NCBI GenBank assembly: GCA_045649265.1
Contig: JAZRPO010000066.1
Coordinates: 1-5,826 of the forward strand
From: SIG480 sp045649265
Lineage (GTDB): Bacteria; Bacillota; Clostridia; Oscillospirales; JAAYXM01
DNA length: 5,826 bases
Direction of reading: 5' to 3'
Shown here one piece after another: positions 5,620-5,826 of this stretch. The position numbers and the translations under genes were made by a program. How positions within the stretch are numbered: position 1 is the first letter of the stretch; each line of letters begins with the position of its first letter. The notes beneath the pieces were generated by a model that had not been told where the DNA came from, ran no database searches, and was given only the letters and a program-made list of their open reading frames with translations.

Positions 5620-5826
5620 ACAATTTCACTTAGCTCATCATATGTTATGAGATTTTTCTTTACCGACACTCCCACATTGGAATTCAGAACCTCACAAAAT
5701 CCAAAATCAAGCATTTCTTTATCGTGACAGTCAGAAGACAAAATCACTCTGCCGCCGCCTTTTATGATTCTATCAAGTATGCCCTGTGCCGGATAGGGGG
5801 ATGTTCTGCACTTTCGCGCCATTGCA
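5604..5826 (-). CDS. PHP-family phosphoesterase, histidinol-phosphatase-like (C-terminal part only)
   Basis: The last 74 or so codons of a gene that continues beyond the right edge. The reading frame stays open to base 5826, and the ATG at 5820-5822 is probably internal. The fragment shows the end of a PHP metal-dependent phosphoesterase: RTSPYP, where these enzymes have a similar YP segment before a helix, then the strand GGRVILSSDCH. Its D-C-H matches the D-x-H metal-binding motif (commonly GSDAH). Next comes a DFGF segment that resembles the GYGF found in histidinol phosphatases. The most likely product is HisK/HisJ-type histidinol-phosphatase, which makes histidinol from histidinol phosphate. 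Other PHP phosphoesterases share these motifs, and the N-terminal H-x-H motif that would help is outside the window. It lies 82 nt upstream of the SDR gene on the same strand. Confidence 0.7.
   Translation of the reverse strand, partial: AMARKCRTSPYPAQGILDRIIKGGGRVILSSDCHDKEMLDFGFCEVLNSNVGVSVKKNLITYDELSEIVKTMM

Noticed and set aside
1..5826. CRISPR array, IS element, tRNA or prophage genes
   Set aside because: No regularly spaced repeats, transposase or integrase motifs, cloverleaf or phage proteins were seen on either strand.

Overview
The window looks like a piece of a low-to-moderate G+C Firmicutes chromosome, most likely a gut-type member of class Clostridia (Oscillospiraceae/Ruminococcaceae-like). 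The evidence is strong AGGAG/GGAGG ribosome binding sites, sigma-A type promoters, a lipobox lipoprotein, a clostridial-style alanyl-tRNA synthetase with an added cysteine cluster, and a small clostridial heavy-metal-associated protein. The assignment rests on protein character read by eye, not on a search. I see no phage, IS element, CRISPR array, tRNA or rRNA.

Layout. (1) 1-331: acpP (acyl carrier protein), a single gene with its own extended -10 promoter, closed by a strong hairpin. (2) 332-370: a bidirectional terminator shared with the convergent gene on its right. (3) 369-1217, minus strand: a lipoprotein of the solute-binding-protein type whose two half-domains appear in swapped order. 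(4) 1218-1417: a divergent promoter region. The alaS leader is short and holds a perfect 9-bp palindrome instead of a T-box. (5) 1418-4661, plus strand: a tight three-gene operon of alaS, a HIT-family nucleotide hydrolase and a small HMA metal-binding protein, with gaps of about 12-13 nt. (6) 4670-4722: a second bidirectional terminator. (7) 4721-5521, minus strand: a short-chain dehydrogenase that strongly resembles bile-acid 12alpha-hydroxysteroid dehydrogenases, with its own promoter. (8) 5604-5826, minus strand: the C-terminal end of a PHP-family (histidinol-phosphatase-like) phosphoesterase that runs off the right edge.

How the genes fit together. Most are housekeeping: fatty-acid carrier, tRNA charging with proofreading, and nucleotide/adenylate clean-up. 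The alaS-HIT linkage makes sense if the HIT protein hydrolyses aminoacyl-adenylates. The two genes most worth following up are the SDR at 4721-5521, a candidate host-bile-acid-modifying enzyme, and the lipoprotein at 369-1217, which has no transporter genes beside it and an unusual domain order. I did not find an obviously new multi-gene system.
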